Assembly (NCBI GenBank): GCA_013044385.1 | Contig: JABEUN010000082.1 | Span: forward strand, 1 to 33,062 | Direction: 5' to 3' | DNA: 33,062 nucleotides | DNA from: Acidimicrobiaceae bacterium | Lineage (GTDB): Bacteria > Actinomycetota > Acidimicrobiia > Acidimicrobiales > Acidimicrobiaceae | Part shown: in pieces, positions 32,107 through 33,062 of the stretch | Numbering within the stretch: the first letter of the stretch is position 1 | Layout of the letters: every line of letters starts with the position of its first letter | Program-made: the position numbers and the translations under genes | The notes under the pieces: model-generated | Told to the model about the DNA's origin: nothing | Databases searched by the model: none | Seen by the model: only the letters and a program-made list of their open reading frames with translations

Positions 32107-32673
32107 ATGAAGAAGATCTTGCACGGCTACCTGCAGACCGCCCGCGCCGCCGCCGTCTGGAAGTTGGACGGCCTCTCGGAGTACGACATACGTCGCCCTC
32201 TCGTTGCGAGCGGGACCAACCTCCTCGGAATCGTCAAGCACTTGACGTGCGTCGAGCTTGGCTACTTCGGTCCCGTCTTTGGTCGAACCATGGGCCAGCC
32301 CAATCTTTGGTTCGAGGACGGCGTTGAGGACAACGCTGACTTCTTCGCTCGAGCGAACGAAGCGAGGGATGACATTGTCGAGAGCTATCGCAAAGCGTGC
32401 GAGACTTCGGACGCAACTATCGATGCGCTGGACCTCGAAACGGCGGGCTCTGTGCCGTGGTGGGGCGATCATCCCGTCACGCTCCATCACGTACTCGTTC
32501 ACGTCATCGCCGAGACCTTCCGGCACGCCGGGCACTCTGATCTTGGGCGAGAACTCATTGATGGTTCCATCGGCTACGCCGCGGACGACAGCAACGTCGC
32601 TGAACATGATAGCGCTTGGTGGCGCGCGTACCACGACCGGGTTGAACTCGAAGCTCGTCAAGCGTCGAGTTGA
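32107..32673 (+). CDS. DinB/DUF664-family protein
   Basis: The protein has 188 residues. The DinB four-helix bundle is recognisable: LLGIVKHLTCVELGYFGPVF carries the first metal-binding His, and TLHHVLVHVIAETFRHAGHS followed by DLGRELIDG carries the conserved His cluster typical of DUF664. Members of this superfamily are metal-binding; some are thiol-dependent transferases (for mycothiol or bacillithiol), but most are uncharacterised. The ATG at 32107 is chosen from the domain start and the promoter 8 bases upstream; a GTG and an ATG just upstream in frame are less likely. It is flanked by repeat copies E and F, again cassette-like. Confidence 0.85.
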   Translation: MKKILHGYLQTARAAAVWKLDGLSEYDIRRPLVASGTNLLGIVKHLTCVELGYFGPVFGRTMGQPNLWFEDGVEDNADFFARANEARDDIVESYRKACETSDATIDALDLETAGSVPWWGDHPVTLHHVLVHVIAETFRHAGHSDLGRELIDGSIGYAADDSNVAEHDSAWWRAYHDRVELEARQASS

Positions 32674-32791
32674 GCTTGAATCTTCTGCCCAGGTTCAAAG
32701 ATTGGGTTCGAGTTATGGCACTTTGACACCTTTCTATTACCTGGGCGTCTATTATCTGGGCTGCCCAGCGCGGCAAAGGCGACGCTGCGTT

Positions 32792-33062
32792 TTACCTTAT
32801 GAACGCGGGTGCATGGGGGTTCGAAACTAGTCCCGCTACCTCCACCAAAGTATCCGTATGAGAACCCTGCACCTTGTCGGTGTCGGTCAACGTGTCGCTC
32901 AATCCGCCTATCGGGATGTGCCTGAGGGCGGTTTTTTCTATGTCAAGAGAGTGGTGGACCCTTGCTGGAATGAGGCGTGAAAGCAAGCTGTCGAAGGGCT
33001 CGTTGTAGTCAACTCGGACGGTTTGTTCTCGTGTCTCATCATCTTCGTCAATGTAGATCTTG
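32792..33062 (-). CDS. Partial protein of unknown function at window edge
   Basis: A minus-strand frame is open from the window edge to a TAA at 32792-32794 (about 89 codons; start outside the window). The visible sequence (KIYIDEDDETREQTVRVDYN, EPFDSLLSRLIPARVHHSLD, IEKTALRHIPIGGLSDTLTD) has protein-like composition, but I do not recognise a family. The last 25 codons are the antisense of repeat copy F (VEVAGLVSNPHAP), so the original C-terminus was probably replaced when the repeat arrived. A plus-strand terminator-like stem (CCGCC 32904-32908, GGCGG 32927-32931, then T6) lies inside it. Confidence 0.4.
   Translation of the reverse strand, partial: KIYIDEDDETREQTVRVDYNEPFDSLLSRLIPARVHHSLDIEKTALRHIPIGGLSDTLTDTDKVQGSHTDTLVEVAGLVSNPHAPAFIR
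32799..32850 (+). repeat. Dispersed tRNA-3'-like repeat, copy F (left half, with CCA)
   Basis: TGAACGCGGGTGCAT and GGGGGTTCGAAACTAGTCCC lead into GCTACCTCCACCA. This is the only copy ending in a tRNA-like CCA. It lacks the downstream TCGTTGTC hairpin and the right arm. The rest of 32674-32791, between the DinB-like gene and this repeat, shows nothing recognisable. Confidence 0.55.
32904..32937 (+). terminator. Possible intrinsic terminator (plus strand)
   Basis: CCGCC (32904-32908) and GGCGG (32927-32931) form a 5-bp stem followed by six T. It would end plus-strand transcription coming from the DinB-like gene. The stem is short with an 18-base loop and lies opposite a possible minus-strand gene, so it may be incidental. 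Confidence 0.35.

Noticed and set aside
27325-32850. GTTCGAAC-containing repeats as a CRISPR array
   Set aside because: Copies are irregularly spaced by hundreds to thousands of bases, vary in length and sequence and are separated by genes; there are no unique short spacers or cas genes.
32799-32850. Functional tRNA or tmRNA gene at repeat F
   Set aside because: Only a T-arm and acceptor 3' strand are present, with extra bases in the T loop. No matching 5' half (acceptor GGAGGTA, D arm, anticodon arm) was seen upstream.

Overview
The window is a bacterial chromosome segment of moderate G+C from an actinobacterium, most plausibly class Acidimicrobiia or a close relative. The evidence is a DevR/DosR-type regulator beside universal stress proteins, the MurT/GatD peptidoglycan amidation pair, a secreted protein with PDGKGYWL-type repeats, several PadR regulators and probable leaderless promoters. 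No rRNA gene is present, so the assignment is inference.

Left and centre (1 to about 25.2 kb) read as ordinary chromosome. In order: the start of a secreted repeat protein (minus); two universal stress proteins (minus) diverging from a DosR-like response regulator (plus); an SRPBCC protein with a type I sulfatase (plus); a lipoprotein of unknown function; PhoU; an SDR next to a LysR regulator; murT-gatD (plus); a mitochondrial-type aconitase diverging from a GntR/HutC regulator; a tightly overlapping minus-strand operon (acyl-CoA reductase-like SDR fused to a HAD phosphatase, zinc alcohol dehydrogenase, LarA/DUF2088-like protein, PlsC-like acyltransferase); a small membrane protein; a large GAF-GGDEF protein; and tRNA-Val(CAC).

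Right (about 25.3 to 33.06 kb) is accessory and partly decayed. It holds an IS481-type transposase remnant, a PadR gene with a frameshifted membrane partner, DUF1801, a winged-helix regulator with a membrane protein interrupted by an in-frame TGA, a second PadR operon, a toxin-antitoxin pair, a DinB/DUF664 protein and a partial gene at the edge. Between these genes lie at least six degenerate copies of a repeat of about 40-150 bp. The repeat contains a tRNA-3'-end-like segment (GGGTTCGAAC ... CTACCTCCACT) followed by a small TCGTTGTC/ACAAC hairpin. The best copies are closed by an inverted GTTCGAACCC, making a long imperfect palindrome. Part of the repeat matches the sequence just downstream of the tRNA-Val gene. 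This cassette-like layout is the most unusual feature of the window.

A second unusual theme is translation initiation. murT and the GntR gene both encode conserved N-terminal residues upstream of any ATG/GTG/TTG. Each has an ATC or ATA codon exactly where a start is expected: one behind a good Shine-Dalgarno sequence, the other six bases after a TATAAT box. This suggests AUC/AUA initiation, partly on leaderless mRNA.
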